Below are positions 49,382 through 50,703 of a stretch of DNA of 50,703 nucleotides, piece after piece. The translations under genes and the position numbers were made by a program. Source of the DNA: Candidatus Eisenbacteria bacterium (GTDB lineage: Bacteria; Eisenbacteria; RBG-16-71-46; SZUA-252); contig VBOW01000025.1 of assembly GCA_005893275.1 (NCBI GenBank), positions 1 through 50,703 of the forward strand, read 5' to 3'. The notes under the pieces were generated by a model that did no database searches, was not told the origin of the DNA, and saw nothing but the letters and a program-made list of their open reading frames with translations. The number at the start of each line of letters is the position of its first letter. The first letter of the stretch is position 1.

Positions 49382-50703
49382 CTATTTGAGTATGGTGAGT
49401 GAGCCCGAGCCCTGCGTCGACGGCGTCTCGACGCGATAGAAATACTTCCCCGACGAGAGCGTATGCCCGTCCGATGCGCGGCCGTCGAAGCGGACGTCGT
49501 GATCTCCCGCGGGGTAACTCCCCTCGTCGAGCACGGTCCGCACGAGGCGGCCGTTGAAGTCGTAGATACGGATCCTCAGATATCCAGGCTCCGCCGTGCT
49601 CACGCTGATGATCGCCTCGGGGTTCATGGGATTAGGACGAACCCGCCGGACCACGTTTTGCTCCGGCCAGAGATCCCCGTCGACGGTCGCTTGCACCGAT
49701 CCCCCGCCGAGAAGGTTGGCCGACAGCACCAGGTTGAGCGGCCCTCGCTTGTCGACGTGCGCGAAAAGCGCGCGGAGATCCTCCTTCGCGAACTCCATGT
49801 GGATTTCTTCCACGTTGTTTCGGTCGCGGTCGCCGCCGAGCGTCGTCCTCTCCGGAATCGGATAGATACAGGCGACGGTTCCCGTGCCCTCCGGCGCCGT
49901 GAGCTTCAGGGTCGAAAGATCGACCGAGCTGATTTCGAAGGATTCAGCCACGGGCTCGAGATAAACCGCCTCGCGCGGCTTGCCGGTCGCGAGCTTGATC
50001 GGGCCCGGATCCGTGAACGCCCGCGCCTGATACAAGGTGGCCACGTCCGCGGCCGTGGTGTCGGTGGAGGCGAGAGCGCCGTCGCTCGCCGCGAGCGTTA
50101 CCCGATAGTGCCCCACCGCGGGGTAGGCATGCGATACGGCCGCTCCGACTCCCTGGGAGTCGTCGCCGAAGGTCCACGCGAAGGTAAGCGCGTCGCCGTC
50201 GGGGTCGGAGGAACCGGAAGCGCTCATCGCGACCGACATCCCCACGAGGCCCGAGTACGGCCCGCCCGCCGAGGCGACCGGGGCGCGATTCACCGCGCCG
50301 ACCGTGACCTGAACCGGAACGTCGACCGACCGAGCCGGGTCGAGCGCGTCGCGCGCCCCCAGAGTAAGCGTATGTCTGCCCGCGGCGTCATAGCTTGCGG
50401 CCACGTGGAGAAGCCCAGTGCCGCTGCCCTGGTCGGTGAAGGTCACCGTGAGCGAGAGGGGCGCGCCCGAACCCAGAAAGGCCAGCGTCGGCGCCGGCAG
50501 GCCGCACTCCTGATCGGGATCGGAGGCGTGGACCAAGAGATCGGCCGCGCTCCCTTCATCCATCGCGAGCGCGTACCCGCCCCCGGGTACGCTCCAGACG
50601 GGGGTCCGATTCACGTCGGTCACGCTGACGGTGAAGCTCTCGTTGTCGGAAAGGGCGCCGTCGCTCACCGCGACGCTCGCGGGGTAGCTCCCCGAAGCGC
50701 AGT
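49382..50703 (-). CDS. Secreted Ig/PKD-domain protein with C-terminal sorting-like domain (N-terminus beyond the window)
   Basis: The reading frame is open to the right edge, so only the C-terminal ~440 residues are seen. Repeated beta-sandwich domains include a cadherin-like unit (SDNESFTVSVTDVNRTPVW) and a PKD domain (GGPYSGLVG, SSDPDGDALTFAWTFGD, HAYPAVGHYRVTLAASDG). The last ~85 residues (NPMNPEAIISV, LRIRIYDFNGRLVRTV, SSGKYFYRVET) resemble the FlgD-like/type IX-type C-terminal domain that targets proteins for export in FCB-group bacteria. No por genes are in the window, so its export route is unproven. Likely a surface adhesin or exported enzyme subunit. Confidence 0.82.
   Translation of the reverse strand, partial: CASGSYPASVAVSDGALSDNESFTVSVTDVNRTPVWSVPGGGYALAMDEGSAADLLVHASDPDQECGLPAPTLAFLGSGAPLSLTVTFTDQGSGTGLLHVAASYDAAGRHTLTLGARDALDPARSVDVPVQVTVGAVNRAPVASAGGPYSGLVGMSVAMSASGSSDPDGDALTFAWTFGDDSQGVGAAVSHAYPAVGHYRVTLAASDGALASTDTTAADVATLYQARAFTDPGPIKLATGKPREAVYLEPVAESFEISSVDLSTLKLTAPEGTGTVACIYPIPERTTLGGDRDRNNVEEIHMEFAKEDLRALFAHVDKRGPLNLVLSANLLGGGSVQATVDGDLWPEQNVVRRVRPNPMNPEAIISVSTAEPGYLRIRIYDFNGRLVRTVLDEGSYPAGDHDVRFDGRASDGHTLSSGKYFYRVETPSTQGSGSLTILK

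Overview
The window is GC-rich chromosomal DNA of a diderm (Gram-negative-type) bacterium. Outer-membrane biology is visible in an OmpA-family lipoprotein, a lipid A-type acyltransferase, a LapA/LapB pair and an O-antigen-ligase-like protein. A truncated secreted protein at the right edge ends in an Ig-like module of the kind common in high-GC FCB-group and neighbouring phyla (for example Gemmatimonadota or Eisenbacteria-like lineages). That placement is an inference from style, not proof. Coding density is very high, almost everything lies on the minus strand, and no gene-free stretch exceeds 300 bases. I see no mobile element, CRISPR array, phage gene or rRNA.

Layout, left to right. (1) 1-4158: an amidase cut by the window edge, an OmpA-like lipoprotein, and a divergent O-antigen-ligase/TPR protein. 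(2) 4191-8806: RpoD/RpoS-like sigma factor, acylphosphatase, tRNA-Pro(CGG), pcm, surE, a GT2 glycosyltransferase, an LpxL-like acyltransferase and tRNA-Pro(GGG). The surE-pcm-sigma proximity recalls the surE-pcm-nlpD-rpoS neighbourhood of proteobacteria. (3) 8914-13614: MerR regulator, gpsA, plsY, der and a PDZ/radical-SAM/DUF512 protein. (4) 13742-17767: tRNA-Gly(CCC), miaA, mutL and an M24 peptidase. (5) 17809-24397: a triple-GAF sensor with a degenerate GGDEF domain, a secreted beta-propeller protein and a secreted S55 (SpoIVB-type) peptidase homologue. (6) 24437-32904: mutS, a TPR/SPOR protein, lapB, lapA, mtaB and rpsA.

(7) 32967-40165 is a form of the known aromatic supraoperon. In transcription order it runs rluB, pheA, hisC, tyrA, aroA, a cmk-plsC fusion, ispH, rpsA. 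It links aromatic amino acid, nucleotide, phospholipid and isoprenoid synthesis to ribosomal protein S1. (8) 40178-44711: scpB, scpA, trpS, an M50 membrane protease and an M16-like protein without its zinc motif. (9) 44864-50703: a small secreted unknown, tRNA-Ala(GGC), a MurC-like ligase, pruA, a probably frameshifted membrane protein and the partial Ig/PKD secreted protein.

Most of the window is conserved housekeeping. I found no clear-cut novel defence or biosynthetic system. The best leads are conserved scaffolds with lost or rearranged active sites: a prephenate dehydratase domain stripped of its catalytic motifs inside the aromatic supraoperon, an S55 homologue with Ser and His motifs in reversed order, an M16 protein without HxxEH, a GGDEF domain without GGDEF, and a sigma factor with a shortened region 4.2. 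Minus-strand genes overlap by 1 or 4 bases at many junctions, so translational coupling is widespread.
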